Shown: positions 53,219 through 61,991 of the stretch, in pieces
How positions within the stretch are numbered: position 1 is the first letter of the stretch
Layout of the letters: every line of letters begins with the position of its first letter
DNA from: Microbacterium radiodurans
Lineage (GTDB): Bacteria; Actinomycetota; Actinomycetes; Actinomycetales; Microbacteriaceae
NCBI RefSeq assembly: GCF_008710705.1
Contig: NZ_VYRZ01000003.1
Span: 558,001-622,000, forward strand
Direction: 5' to 3'
DNA: 64,000 bases
Made by a program: the position numbers and the translations under genes
The notes under the pieces: generated by a model
Databases searched by the model: none
Told to the model about the DNA's origin: nothing
The model's input: only the letters and a program-made list of their open reading frames with translations

Positions 53219-53980
53219 TCAGCGTGCGTCGTCGCTGTCGAGCCAGTCGGCGAAGGTGAGCGTCGCGCGGTCGGCGTCGGGGGTGCCGCGCAGGTGCCCC
53301 GATTCCATGGCGTGACCGAACAATCCGGGCAGGCGCACTTCGAACGTGGGGCGGCGGATGCCGCGGGCCCGGATCACGCGGCGGATCATGTCGAGCAGCC
53401 GCTCGTCCCGCGGTCCCGAGAGGTCGCGCGCGCGGCCGAGCGGTTCGCCCTCGGCGAGGGTGACGAGGCGGTCGGCCACGTCGCGGGCGGCGATGGGACG
53501 CACCCGCGCTGCCGGGACGAGGGTGATCGGGCCGAGGGATCCGCGCGCCATCGTCTGCTCGGCGAACTCGTGGAACTGGGTCGCCCGCAACAGCGTATGC
53601 GGCAGGGCGCCGCGCTGCACGGCGCGCTCCTGCGCGAGCTTGCCGCCGTAGTACGAGGCGTCGACGCCGTCGATCCCGACGATGGAGAGGGCGACGAGGT
53701 GGCGGACGCCCGCCGCGACACCGGCGGTCTGCAGGGCCTCGGAGACGGACTCGAAGAAGCGGATGGAGCGGTGGCGCGAGAGGGTCTGGATGCCGCTGAC
53801 GTCGATGATCGTGTCGACGCCGGTGAGGGCATCGGCGAGGGCACTGCCGGTACCTGCGGCGTGTTCGAGGTCGTGTCCGGTGCTGCGCGAGAGGGGGACG
53901 ACCTCGTGGCCGCGCTCGCGGGCGATGCGGTGCACGTGGGTTCCGACGATGCCGGTTGCGCCGGCGATGGCGATCTTCAC
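53219..53980 (-). CDS. NAD(P)H-binding atypical SDR (NmrA-like)
   Basis: 253 residues. Rossmann motif IAIAGATGIVGTHVHRIA, then VVPLSRSTG, and the ADALTGVDTIIDVSG strand. HLVALSIVGIDGVDASYYGGKLAQE carries a YxxxK-like YYGGK. It resembles the NAD(P)-dependent epimerase/hydroxylase group often found with MerR or SDR clusters. Substrate unknown. GTG 53980 is the family start. The stop overlaps the MerR gene's convergent end by a few bases. Confidence 0.88.
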   Translation of the reverse strand: MKIAIAGATGIVGTHVHRIARERGHEVVPLSRSTGHDLEHAAGTGSALADALTGVDTIIDVSGIQTLSRHRSIRFFESVSEALQTAGVAAGVRHLVALSIVGIDGVDASYYGGKLAQERAVQRGALPHTLLRATQFHEFAEQTMARGSLGPITLVPAARVRPIAARDVADRLVTLAEGEPLGRARDLSGPRDERLLDMIRRVIRARGIRRPTFEVRLPGLFGHAMESGHLRGTPDADRATLTFADWLDSDDAR

Positions 53981-54107
53981 GGGATCAGTCTCGGTGGTGT
54001 CAACCGTCCGCGGCAATCCCGGGGATCTGAAAGCGTGGCTGTGCGCGGTGCTCGCCGCGCGCGATACGTCACCCCGCGCGCCGAGCGCGCTTTCCTCGAG
54101 GAGCCTC

Positions 54108-54443
54108 ATGTCGATCCCGCACCGCATCCGTCTGCTCGCCGTTCCGCTCGTCGCCGCCACGGCGCTGCTGTCGGCGTGCTCGGTCAGCGCGAGCGCGAAC
54201 CTGACCGTGCCGTCGTCGGAGATCGCCGACCTCGCGGCCTCGGCCTTGGAGGAACAGGTCGGCATGCGTCCCGAGATGGACTGCGGGTCGGACTCGGTGG
54301 ATCTCGTCGACGGGACGCAGGTGGACTGCGTGCTCACCGATCCGACGACCGGCTCACAGTTCGACGCGCCCGTCACGATCAGCGACGTCGACGGCACGGA
54401 CTACCACGTCGAGGTCGAGGTCGCCGAGACCCCGCGCGGCTGA
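54108..54443 (+). CDS. DUF4333 lipoprotein
   Basis: 111 residues. Signal peptide with lipobox LLSACS (Cys near 24). The DUF4333 domain has LTVPSSEIADLAASALEEQVGMRPEMDCG and VDCVLTDPTTGSQFDAPVTI, with two cysteines probably forming a disulphide. It is an extracytoplasmic protein of unknown function common in actinobacteria. ATG 54108 has GAGGAG upstream. Confidence 0.88.
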   Translation: MSIPHRIRLLAVPLVAATALLSACSVSASANLTVPSSEIADLAASALEEQVGMRPEMDCGSDSVDLVDGTQVDCVLTDPTTGSQFDAPVTISDVDGTDYHVEVEVAETPRG

Positions 54444-54481
54444 CCGGCGCGGCGGTGCCGCTGACGGCGCCTTCGCGGGGA

Positions 54482-55006
54482 CTACTCCGGCGCCGTCCAC
54501 GCGCCGTAGCGCTCCGCCATGTCGACGAAGCTCACGCCGCCCTGACCGGCGTCGGTGTGACCCATCGGGGCGAGTTCGGCTGCGGCGGTCCGCAGGTCGA
54601 CGGGTTCGGCATCGCCCTCCGTGCCGACGCCCGCGACGAGGGCGATGGCATTGGGCTCCCAGGGCAGCGTGCGCCAGATGGCTTCGACCGCGGCGTCCAG
54701 CTCCTCCGCGTCGAGGGGGTCGGGACGGTCGACGAGGAGCGTCAGCTGCAGGCGCTCGCCGAGGCCGTTCTGCGAGCGTGCCGGATCGGTCACGTCGGTG
54801 ATGCGCGGGACGGCGGCGATCACGGCGGCGGCCAGATCGCCGAACTCGGTAGCTGCGGCAGATTCGGCGGGCTCGGTGATCGTCGGGGGCTGCGGGTCCG
54901 TTGCCGCGCATCCACTCAGGCCGGCGCCGAGGACAGCGGCGAGCAGCGTCATCGTGGCGATCGGGCGGGTCGGCGGCATCCGTCGCATACGGGTCACTCG
55001 TTCCAT
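54482..55006 (-). CDS. Predicted lipoprotein, unknown family
   Basis: 174 residues. Basic N-terminus MERVTRMRRMPPTRP, hydrophobic ATMTLLAAVLGAGLSGC with lipobox LSGC (Cys near 33). The mature part is mixed, with LQLTLLVDRPDPLDAEELDAAVEAIWRTLP and a predicted alpha/beta domain. No motif known. It is convergent with the DUF4333 gene (38 bases between stops). A shorter start inside the basic stretch is possible. Confidence 0.75.
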   Translation of the reverse strand: MERVTRMRRMPPTRPIATMTLLAAVLGAGLSGCAATDPQPPTITEPAESAAATEFGDLAAAVIAAVPRITDVTDPARSQNGLGERLQLTLLVDRPDPLDAEELDAAVEAIWRTLPWEPNAIALVAGVGTEGDAEPVDLRTAAAELAPMGHTDAGQGGVSFVDMAERYGAWTAPE

Positions 55007-55095
55007 CGGTCTCGGAAGTGGTCGTTGTCTCCATCCTGGCCGACGGTCACCTCGGATCGGTTGCTCCGGGGCCGAGCGGGCGCGAGGATGCCAGG

Positions 55096-55569
55096 GTGTC
55101 CGTCTCGCTTCGTCCCGTCCGCTCGCTGGTGGCCATGCTGCGCGCCGATCGGCTCCGAGCCGCTTTTGCGGAAGTGCTCAGCGGTTCGGCAGCGGCCGGT
55201 GACCCGCGTTTCGACGGTTTCGTGTCGAGCGGTGTGGCCGACCGCGTCGACGGGCGGGTGGTGCTGAGCGAGGCGTTCGTGCGTGACGCGGTGGCGGCGC
55301 TCGATGCGCGGCTGGGCGCGCTCGCGGTGCTCGGGGGTGAGCGGATCGCGGTGTCAGATCTGCCGATCGACGGTGTGGATGCGGCCGTCGCCGCCGTGGC
55401 GCGTCGGGTGATCGAACCGGGGGAGCGCGTCGCTGAATCGGCGCTGAACGAGCGGTTGCGGATGTTCGTGGCCGACCCGGCGTTCTTCCGTCGCCGCGCC
55501 GTCGACATGGGCGTGCTCGACCGTGCGCCGGACGGCTCGCTCTATTGGCGGGTGGACCTCGGCGGTTGA
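55096..55569 (+). CDS. DUF2087 family protein
   Basis: 157 residues. The N-terminal helical part LRPVRSLVAMLRADRLRAAFAEVLSG resembles an ArsR-like winged helix. The DUF2087 domain is ESALNERLRMFVADPAFFRRRAVDMGVLDRAPDGSLYW, a Arg-rich helix followed by a conserved W. Possibly a DNA-binding regulator. GTG 55096 was chosen because it keeps the RPV start of the family; an ATG at 55135 is alternative. Confidence 0.78.
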   Translation: MSVSLRPVRSLVAMLRADRLRAAFAEVLSGSAAAGDPRFDGFVSSGVADRVDGRVVLSEAFVRDAVAALDARLGALAVLGGERIAVSDLPIDGVDAAVAAVARRVIEPGERVAESALNERLRMFVADPAFFRRRAVDMGVLDRAPDGSLYWRVDLGG

Positions 55570-55615
55570 GGCCGGGGGCGGCGGTTGCCGCCTTCGAGAT
55601 GCGGCTGGTGGTGCA

Positions 55616-55703
55616 GAACTCAGGAGAATCGGTCGTGAGGGGTCGCGGCACCCGCGTGAAACCGGGGTGAAGCGGCGTCGTGAACGGCCATTCTCCTGAG
55701 TTC
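55616..55703. repeat. 88-bp element with perfect 14-bp inverted ends
   Basis: GAACTCAGGAGAAT (55616-55629) and ATTCTCCTGAGTTC (55690-55703) are exact inverse complements enclosing 60 bp. It sits between the converging DUF2087 and SdpI-like genes. It may be a miniature inverted-repeat element or a long-loop terminator. No target-site duplication is evident at the ends. Confidence 0.7.
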
Positions 55704-55714
55704 GGTTCGCCGCG

Positions 55715-56068
55715 CTACGGCGCGGTATTCGCGGCTCGAGCCCCGACGCGCGCGCCGTAGAGCACGAGGACGAGCATCAGGATGCTGCCGCCGATGACGA
55801 TGGCACCGAGGACGGCGGGAGAGACCGGAAGCATTGCCGCGAGGCCGACCACGATCGACGCGTAGCCGGCGAGAAGCGTGGGTCGCTTCGCGCGGCGGTG
55901 AGCCAGGAGCCAGGCCTCATCGCTGGCCATCGTGCTCGGGATGCGGATGCCGGCCAGGCCGTTGCGTCCGAGGCGCCCGCTGGCCGTGGCGTTCGCCATC
56001 CAGATGAGAAGGATGCCGGACCCCACCATCACGACGAGCAGAACGATGCGTACGACCAGGTCTTCCAT
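55715..56068 (-). CDS. SdpI-like membrane protein
   Basis: 117 residues with three membrane helices: LVVRIVLLVVMVGSGILLIWMAN, then a hydrophilic segment GLAGIRIPSTMASDEAWLLAHRRAKR typical of SdpI (the NxxGIRxPxTxxS motif), and two more helices. SdpI proteins give immunity to the SdpC toxin in Bacillus, but most actinobacterial homologues are of unknown role. ATG 56068 has GGTGGAAC upstream. Confidence 0.85.
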   Translation of the reverse strand: MEDLVVRIVLLVVMVGSGILLIWMANATASGRLGRNGLAGIRIPSTMASDEAWLLAHRRAKRPTLLAGYASIVVGLAAMLPVSPAVLGAIVIGGSILMLVLVLYGARVGARAANTAP

Positions 56069-56193
56069 CTGTTCCACCCTACGGGCGGGGAGCGGAGACC
56101 GATCAGCCCGAGGCGGGCGGTTCCCCGTCATCGGCGTGTTGGCGGAACCACCAGAACTCCCGACCCAGGGTTCGCCCCGTGGGCGGTCTCGTG

Positions 56194-56673
56194 TCAGCGC
56201 GCCTCAACGAGATCGGGCGAGGAATGCGCGAGCCGGGCGGCCCGGATCGTGGCGAGCAGGCTGCCGATCACCAGTGCCGAAGCGGACCCCACGGACGCGT
56301 ACAACAGACCTAAGCCTCCGTTCTGCCTCTCGATCGACAGGCAGACGAGACCCGACAGCAAGACCAGAGGGGCGACGATGCCGAGTGCCGACCGGTGCGC
56401 GCGTGATCGGCGGACGAGGCTTACAACGCCGACGATCACAGCGAACAGCGTCCCTCCGTAGACCGCGGCAGCGCAGATCCAGCCGCCTGCCGCCTGCACC
56501 GCTGTGGGCGCACCGCACGTCGCGAGCGGCGGCAGAAGCGTGACGGCAAGCCCGGCGACGCAGTCGGGTTGTCGTGCGATGCTCACAGCGCTTGAACAGA
56601 TGATGCACAGCAGCACGACCGCAACGGCGAGCGCTACCCAACCGAGGCGAGTCGCGCGCGAGCTTCGGGTCAT
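56194..56673 (-). CDS. Four-helix membrane protein, unknown
   Basis: 159 residues: LGWVALAVAVVLLCIICSSAV, WICAAAVYGGTLFAVIVGVV, ALGIVAPLVLLSGLVCLSI and LYASVGSASALVIGSLLAT form four hydrophobic segments. Several cysteines (four) lie in or near the outer loops. No family recognised. ATG 56673. Confidence 0.68.
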   Translation of the reverse strand: MTRSSRATRLGWVALAVAVVLLCIICSSAVSIARQPDCVAGLAVTLLPPLATCGAPTAVQAAGGWICAAAVYGGTLFAVIVGVVSLVRRSRAHRSALGIVAPLVLLSGLVCLSIERQNGGLGLLYASVGSASALVIGSLLATIRAARLAHSSPDLVEAR

Positions 56674-56755
56674 GTGACCGTCCCGTCGAGGTTGGTGCTG
56701 TTATCGTGTCGCAACAATCGATGATGTTGCAACCATGGGGCGTACATGGTCCGGT

Positions 56756-57301
56756 TCAGCCGTCCGTCAAGGGTTCCCCGAATCCCGGCGGACAGGCGAC
56801 GTGAACGAACTCGACCGTCGATCCGGGCGACACGGTGAACTCGCGGCAGGCGGTGCCCCACGGTGTCGGATTGGGGAGCAGGACGCTCGGGACCTGGCTC
56901 TCGCGGTACACGACGCCGACCGTTACGGTCGAGCTGGTCTGGCCGAGGATCTCCCACGTGATGCCCGGCGGCACGGAAGTGCCTGCGGGTAGCGCGAGCT
57001 CATATCGGATCGCGGCAATCGGATACGCCTCAGCGGTGGCCGCGACGGCGCTCGTGCGTTGGAGTAGGTCGTTGTCAGCAAAGTCGCCGGCGATCTTCTC
57101 GTTGGCTGTTGTCACCTCGCTCGACCATCCGTTTGCGGCTGTCGAGACGACGCTCAGCACGACGAAGGTCGCCGCCGTGACCAGCAGCATCACGGTGCGG
57201 TGGCGAGAGCGAGGTGCGGAGTCGACAGTCGTTGTGTCCAACGGCGGAGCGGGCACGCGCGACCCCGCGGGCACACCAGTCTTGCTCTCGAGCTCGGTCA
57301 T
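56756..57301 (-). CDS. Single-pass membrane protein, unknown
   Basis: 181 residues: a cytoplasmic N-terminus of 45 residues, one helix (TVMLLVTAATFVVLSVVSTAA), then an extracytoplasmic domain of about 110 residues with two Cys (ACREF, ACPPG), probably disulphide-bonded. ATG 57301 overlaps the upstream lipoprotein stop by four bases, so the two are co-translated. No family recognised. Confidence 0.72.
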   Translation of the reverse strand: MTELESKTGVPAGSRVPAPPLDTTTVDSAPRSRHRTVMLLVTAATFVVLSVVSTAANGWSSEVTTANEKIAGDFADNDLLQRTSAVAATAEAYPIAAIRYELALPAGTSVPPGITWEILGQTSSTVTVGVVYRESQVPSVLLPNPTPWGTACREFTVSPGSTVEFVHVACPPGFGEPLTDG

Positions 57302-58017
57302 CCCGCGGGCGGCTCCCACGGGAACGGATTGTGCATGAGGTTGTCGTACGAGTCGAAGTCGCCGTCGCGCATCGCGCCGTGCATGTTGTCGTACCACTTG
57401 GACGGTATGTCCCCGGCGTAGTTGTTGGGGAACGCGGCCGACAGATACCCGTCGCGGATGACGTCGAAGTAGGCGGTCGCGGCCTCGTTGTCGCCGTGCG
57501 AGAGGGCCGTTCGCGCGGCATCCACGTTGGCGAATTCCCAGTACCAGAAGATGCGGTTGGCCGTAACGATCTCCGACCAGTACGGGCCGTCCTCGGGCCG
57601 GTCGTAGTAGCCAGGGTCGACAGGGAAGGTGTAGCCGTCGGGGAGGGTGAATGGGAAGGCGGCCGCGGCCTCGGTGTAGTACTCGAGGATGCCGTCGAGC
57701 TTGCGATGCTGGGGGTTGTGCGGGTTCGCCTGCATGAAGGTCGCGGCATACTCCTCGGGCGAGATCGGGTTCGAGGGCAGTCCGTCCCAGGTGGGCAGGC
57801 TCGGCTCCCAGGCATCGGCGGGTTTCGCCGTCTCCGTGCGGGTTTCGGATGCCGGTGACTCGTCAGCGGCTACGAAGGCACATCCGGAGAGGAGCGATGC
57901 GGCGAGAGTTAGCGCGACGACTGCAGTGACGCGGATAGCGGTCGCTGAACGAGCTCCGCGACGGCCGATCTGCGCCGTGGGCGCGGGTAAGGCGTCAATG
58001 GCGAGCTGGGGGCGCAT
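57298..58017 (-). CDS. Predicted lipoprotein with Trp/Tyr-rich domain
   Basis: 239 residues. Basic N-terminus, hydrophobic AVVALTLAASLLSGC with lipobox LSGC (Cys near 46). The mature part is rich in aromatic residues (EYYTEAAAAFPFTLPDGYTFPVD, IFWYWEFANVD, WYDNMHGAMRDGDFDSYDN), suggesting a substrate-binding helical domain. TAGCGT lies six bases before the ATG on the minus strand, so the message is likely leaderless. Overlaps the next gene. Confidence 0.78.
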   Translation of the reverse strand: MRPQLAIDALPAPTAQIGRRGARSATAIRVTAVVALTLAASLLSGCAFVAADESPASETRTETAKPADAWEPSLPTWDGLPSNPISPEEYAATFMQANPHNPQHRKLDGILEYYTEAAAAFPFTLPDGYTFPVDPGYYDRPEDGPYWSEIVTANRIFWYWEFANVDAARTALSHGDNEAATAYFDVIRDGYLSAAFPNNYAGDIPSKWYDNMHGAMRDGDFDSYDNLMHNPFPWEPPAG

Positions 58018-58101
58018 GGTCGGACGCTACCGGGCCTACTCGGTGCTCTCAACTCTGGAGGGTGTTCCATGCTCTCGATGCCTACGCGGTGGCGCAACGC
58101 A

Positions 58102-58134
58102 CGAAGGCCCCCGGCATCACGCCGGGGACCTTCG
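58102..58134 (-). terminator. Terminator after the HesB-like gene
   Basis: Stem CGAAGG-c-CCCCGGC / GCCGGGG-a-CCTTCG with a five-base loop, about 15 bases past the stop of the minus-strand gene. Confidence 0.8.
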
Positions 58135-58147
58135 AAAAGTGCGCGCG

Positions 58148-58429
58148 TCAGCCGCGGACGCCGAGGGCGAAGCTCACGCCGCCCTCGCTGTCGACCTGTG
58201 CGTCGAGGACGCGGTCGTCGAGCGCGACGGCTGCTGCCTGGTCGACGAAGATGCGGGCTCCGTCAGCCTCGACGACGGAGTCCGCCTCGTGAGGAGCCTC
58301 GGCGAGGGAGAGGGCGAAGCCGGTCTCGGGGGAGCCGGAGTCGCTGATGCGGATGCCTCCGGTGTCAGCCGGGATCTGAGCGGTGAGGTTCTTGACCGCG
58401 GTGGCGGCGTTCTCGGTGAGCGTGAGCAT
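58148..58429 (-). CDS. HesB/IscA-like protein without the Fe-S cysteines
   Basis: 93 residues with the A-type Fe-S carrier fold: LTLTENAATAVKNLTAQIP, GGIRISDSGSPETGFALSLAEAP, and IFVDQAAAVALDDRVLDAQV. The three cysteines that bind the cluster in IscA/SufA/ErpA are all missing; the protein has none. It may have lost cluster binding and kept a structural role. GAAGGAGAG lies before the ATG. Confidence 0.85.
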   Translation of the reverse strand: MLTLTENAATAVKNLTAQIPADTGGIRISDSGSPETGFALSLAEAPHEADSVVEADGARIFVDQAAAVALDDRVLDAQVDSEGGVSFALGVRG

Positions 58430-58556
58430 GAAGCTCTCCTTCCGTGGATTGCTGCGGAGTCGGCCACGATTCCGAGAAACGCGAGCGAACGCAAACGCGA
58501 GCGCCGACTCCCAGGGGATTCGGAAGGTCCCGGACGTTTAGACTCGGTGGTGCCTA

Positions 58557-58628
58557 GCCTCTGTAGCTCAGTGGAAGAGCCACTCCGTCCTAAGGAGCGG
58601 GTCGGGGGTTCGAATCCCTCCAGGGGCA
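58557..58628 (+). tRNA. tRNA-Arg (anticodon CCT)
   Basis: Acceptor GCCTCTG / CAGGGGC, D arm GCTCAGTGGAAGAGC, anticodon loop GTCCTAA (anticodon CCT), T arm GGGGG-TTCGAAT-CCCTC. CCA is not encoded. A TAGACT -10 lies at 58539-58544. tRNA-Arg(CCT) genes are common integration sites, and the DNA after it carries the hsd genes. Confidence 0.93.
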
Positions 58629-58731
58629 CTAGTTCCTGCCGTCCCAGCGGCACACGTTGGCAGCGTCGAGCAGCGAGCGGTTGAGGATGTCAGAGGCGTC
58701 TGTTCGTTGCCTACAGTAGGAGTGCCCAGCA

Positions 58732-60681
58732 GTGGTGAATCACGTCGCCTTCATCTGGAACATCGCCGAATCCCTTCGCGGGCCGTTCAAGCCGTCCGAG
58801 TATGGCTCGGTCGTTCTCCCGTTCACGGTGCTCCGCCGCCTCGACGCGGTCCTCGCCGACACGAAGGCCGATGTGCTGAAGGTCGCGGCCACGGTCGCGA
58901 CCTCACCAGAGATGCTGCAGCAGATGAAGCTGACGGATGCCGCGGGCCACCAGTTCTACAACACGTCGCCGTTCGACTTCGCCAAGCTCGTCGCCGACCC
59001 GCAGGACCTCCGCGCGAACCTGTCCGCCTACCTAGCCGGATTCTCCCCGAACGTGCGGGACATCTTCGAGCGGTTCGAGTTCGACAAGACGCTGAACAAG
59101 CTAGCTGAGAAGAACAAGCTATTCGCCGTGACGGAGAAGTTCGCGCAGGCCGACTTCCACCCCCGCACCGTCAGCAACATCCAGATGGGTCTCGTTTTTG
59201 AGGAGCTCATCCGGTGGGCGAACGAGCGCTCCAACGAGACCGCCGGTGACCACTACACCCCTCGTGAGGTGATCGCGCTGATGGTGCAACTGCTATTCGC
59301 CCTCGACGACGACGCCCTGTCGAAGTCGGGTGTGGTGAGGTCCATCTATGACCCGACTGCCGGCACGGGCGGGATGCTTTCAGTCGCGGACGAGTACCTG
59401 CGCAAGATGAACCCGGGCATCCAGCTCAGCCTGTACGGGCAGGACTACAACGACCAGTCGTACGCGATCTGCAAGGCCGACATGGTCATCAAGGGGCAGG
59501 ACGTCGACAACATCGCCCTCGGCGACACCCTCACCGAAGACCACTTCGACGACAAGAAGTTCGACTACGGGCTGTCCAACCCGCCCTTCGGCGTCGATTG
59601 GAAAGACCAGCGCACCTATGTCGACGACGAGCACGCCAAGCTCGGCTTCAACGGACGGTTCGGACCCGGAACCCCCGCGGTGAGCGACGGCGCGATGCTG
59701 TTCCTGCTGCACCTGGTGTCGAAGATGCGCAAGCCCGAAGACGGCGGCTCCCGCATGGCGATCGTCCTGAACGGGTCGCCGCTGTTCTCCGGCGGTGCCG
59801 GTGGCGGCGAGTCGAACATCCGCAAGTGGCTGCTCGACAACGACCTCGTCGAAGCGATCATCGGCCTGCCGAAGGACATGTTCTACAACACCGGCATCTC
59901 CACCTACATCTGGGTGCTCACCAACCGCAAGGAAGCGGACCGCAAGAGCCGAGTGCAGCTCATCGACGGCCGCGAGATGTTCACAAAGCTCCGCAAGGGC
60001 CTCGGCTCCAAGCGCAACAAACTGTCCCCGAAGAACGTCGAGACCATCGTCGGCCTGTACGCCGGCTTCGAAGACGGCGAGCACTCGAAGACCTTCCGCA
60101 ACGAGGACTTCCTCTACCGCACCATCACCGTCGAACGCCCCCTCAAACTCAACTGGCAGGCGACCTCCGAACGCATCGACGCGGTGTTCGAAGCGAAGGC
60201 GGTCCAGAAGCTGAGCGAGGTGGATGCCGCAGCCCTCCGCGCCGCGCTCGACCGGCTCGGCACCGACGCGGTGTGGAAGAACCGCGCCGAGTTCCAGAAG
60301 GTGCTGAAGGATGCCGCGAAAGCCGAAGGCCTCACCCTCCCCGCGCCGCTGCTCAAGACGGTGACGGCCGAGCTCGGTGAGCAGGACGACACCGCCGACA
60401 TCTGCACCGACGCCAAGGGGAATCCGGAGCCGGACGCGTCGCTCCGTGACACCGAGAACGTGCCCTGGGACGAGGAGGTCGACGCCTACGTCGCCCGCGA
60501 AGTCCTCCCTTACGCACCCGACGCGTGGGTCGAATACAGCAAGACTAAGGAGGGCGCGGAGATCCCCTTCACCCGCCACTTCTACCAGTACATCCCGCCC
60601 CGCCCGCTCGAAGAGATCGACCGAGACCTTGAGGCGGTCATGGAGGATCTGCGTGCCATGCTCTCGGTGGTCGAAGCATGA
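58732..60681 (+). CDS. hsdM: Type I restriction-modification methyltransferase HsdM
   Basis: 649 residues. N-terminal HsdM domain: VAFIWNIAESLRGPFKPSEYGSVVLPFTVLRRLDAVL. SAM-binding motif I DPTAGTGGML and the catalytic motif IV in LSNPPFGVDW (NPPF) identify an adenine-N6 methylase. The C-terminal 150 residues are an extended helical part. With HsdS it methylates the recognition site. GTG 58732 (or 58735) has AGGAG upstream. Overlaps hsdS by four bases. Confidence 0.96.
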   Translation: MVNHVAFIWNIAESLRGPFKPSEYGSVVLPFTVLRRLDAVLADTKADVLKVAATVATSPEMLQQMKLTDAAGHQFYNTSPFDFAKLVADPQDLRANLSAYLAGFSPNVRDIFERFEFDKTLNKLAEKNKLFAVTEKFAQADFHPRTVSNIQMGLVFEELIRWANERSNETAGDHYTPREVIALMVQLLFALDDDALSKSGVVRSIYDPTAGTGGMLSVADEYLRKMNPGIQLSLYGQDYNDQSYAICKADMVIKGQDVDNIALGDTLTEDHFDDKKFDYGLSNPPFGVDWKDQRTYVDDEHAKLGFNGRFGPGTPAVSDGAMLFLLHLVSKMRKPEDGGSRMAIVLNGSPLFSGGAGGGESNIRKWLLDNDLVEAIIGLPKDMFYNTGISTYIWVLTNRKEADRKSRVQLIDGREMFTKLRKGLGSKRNKLSPKNVETIVGLYAGFEDGEHSKTFRNEDFLYRTITVERPLKLNWQATSERIDAVFEAKAVQKLSEVDAAALRAALDRLGTDAVWKNRAEFQKVLKDAAKAEGLTLPAPLLKTVTAELGEQDDTADICTDAKGNPEPDASLRDTENVPWDEEVDAYVAREVLPYAPDAWVEYSKTKEGAEIPFTRHFYQYIPPRPLEEIDRDLEAVMEDLRAMLSVVEA

Positions 60682-61991
60682 CTCGAGCGCTCCGTGATTC
60701 CGGCGTGGGTTGGCTCGGCATGACTCCTGACGACTGGCCGGTTCTCCCAGCGCGAGCCCTGTTCGGGGAGCGGAAGCAGAAGAGTAATGCGGCCGACGTG
60801 CACCTGACGCCGTCACAGAAGTACGGCGTCCTCCCACAGGCCGAGTACATGGCAATCACCGGCAACAAGGTCGTACTGAACCTGTCCGGCGCAGACAACA
60901 TGCGGCATGTCGAGGAGGGCGACTATGTCAGCCACCTCCGAAGCTTTCAAGGTGGGCTCGAGTTCGCCGGCATGTCGGGCAAGGTGAGCGCTGCGTACAC
61001 CGTCCTAAAGCCGAAATTGCCGGTCGAGCCGCGATTCTTCAAGTACCTCTTCAAGAGCGACCTCTACATCCAGGCGCTTCAAACCACGACCGACCAGCTC
61101 CGAGACGGCCAGTCGATCCGGTACGGGCAGTTCACGCTGATTCCGCTGCCGTACCCGGAGCTCGGCGAGCAGCGGGCGATTGCGGACTATCTGGAACGCG
61201 AGACGGCGCAGATCGACGCCTTCATCGCGAAGAACGAGGAACTCATCGCGCTCCTCACCGAACGTCGCGCAGCTGTCATAGCCCGCGCGGTCACACGCGG
61301 TGTTGATGCCTCAGCCTCACTGAAGTCGAGTGATGTGGAGTGGCTAGGAGATGTCCCGATCCACTGGTCGGTTCAGCGATTGGCCTCGACTGTGGCTCGC
61401 GCACGCAACGGCGTCTGGGGCGCGGACCCAGAAGGAGGCGGGGAGGATCTCCGCTGCGTGCGAGTCGCCGACTTCGATCGACCAAAGCAGCGCATCCACG
61501 ATGATGCGCATACCCTCCGGAAGCTGACTGCATCCGAGCGAGCCGGTCGGGTTCTGCGCAACGGCGACCTTCTGCTTGAGAAGTCTGGGGGCGGCGAGAA
61601 GTCGCCGGTCGGCTTCGTGGTGCTGTACGACAGGGACGAGCCTGCCGTGTGCTCAAACTTCGTCGCTCGGGTGCAGTTGCGCGAAGAGATGGATCCGAGG
61701 TTCTGGACCTACGTTCACGGGTCGATGTACAGGTTGAGAATCACCGAGAAGTCGCTCAAGCAGTCGACTGGAATTCAGAACCTAGACCAGGCGGCCTACT
61801 TCAACGAGTACGTCGCTGTGCCGCCGTACGCCGAGCAGTGCGCCATCGCCGAGTACGTTGAGCGTCGAGCGGCGGAGATCGATGCAGCGATGGAGACGGC
61901 GCGGCGCGGTGTTGATCTCGCTCGCGAGCGCCGTTCCGCGCTGATCTCAGCTGCGGTGACGGGTAAAATCGACGTGGGGGTGGCTGAATGA
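60678..61991 (+). CDS. hsdS: Type I restriction-modification specificity subunit HsdS
   Basis: 437 residues with the usual two target-recognition domains and two conserved helices. The central spacer has LPYPELGEQRAIADYLERETAQID, followed by AFIAKNEELIALLTERRAA. The C-terminal one is VPPYAEQCAIAEYVERRAAEID then RRSALISAAVTGKID. The two TRDs start SGVGWLGMTPDDWPVLPAR and SSDVEWLGDVPIHWSVQRL. It reads a bipartite site that cannot be predicted here. GC is visibly lower than the neighbours. ATG 60678 overlaps the hsdM stop. Confidence 0.95.
   Translation: MTRALRDSGVGWLGMTPDDWPVLPARALFGERKQKSNAADVHLTPSQKYGVLPQAEYMAITGNKVVLNLSGADNMRHVEEGDYVSHLRSFQGGLEFAGMSGKVSAAYTVLKPKLPVEPRFFKYLFKSDLYIQALQTTTDQLRDGQSIRYGQFTLIPLPYPELGEQRAIADYLERETAQIDAFIAKNEELIALLTERRAAVIARAVTRGVDASASLKSSDVEWLGDVPIHWSVQRLASTVARARNGVWGADPEGGGEDLRCVRVADFDRPKQRIHDDAHTLRKLTASERAGRVLRNGDLLLEKSGGGEKSPVGFVVLYDRDEPAVCSNFVARVQLREEMDPRFWTYVHGSMYRLRITEKSLKQSTGIQNLDQAAYFNEYVAVPPYAEQCAIAEYVERRAAEIDAAMETARRGVDLARERRSALISAAVTGKIDVGVAE

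Noticed and set aside
55616..55703. Insertion sequence
   Set aside because: Only 88 bp, with no transposase. At most a miniature element.
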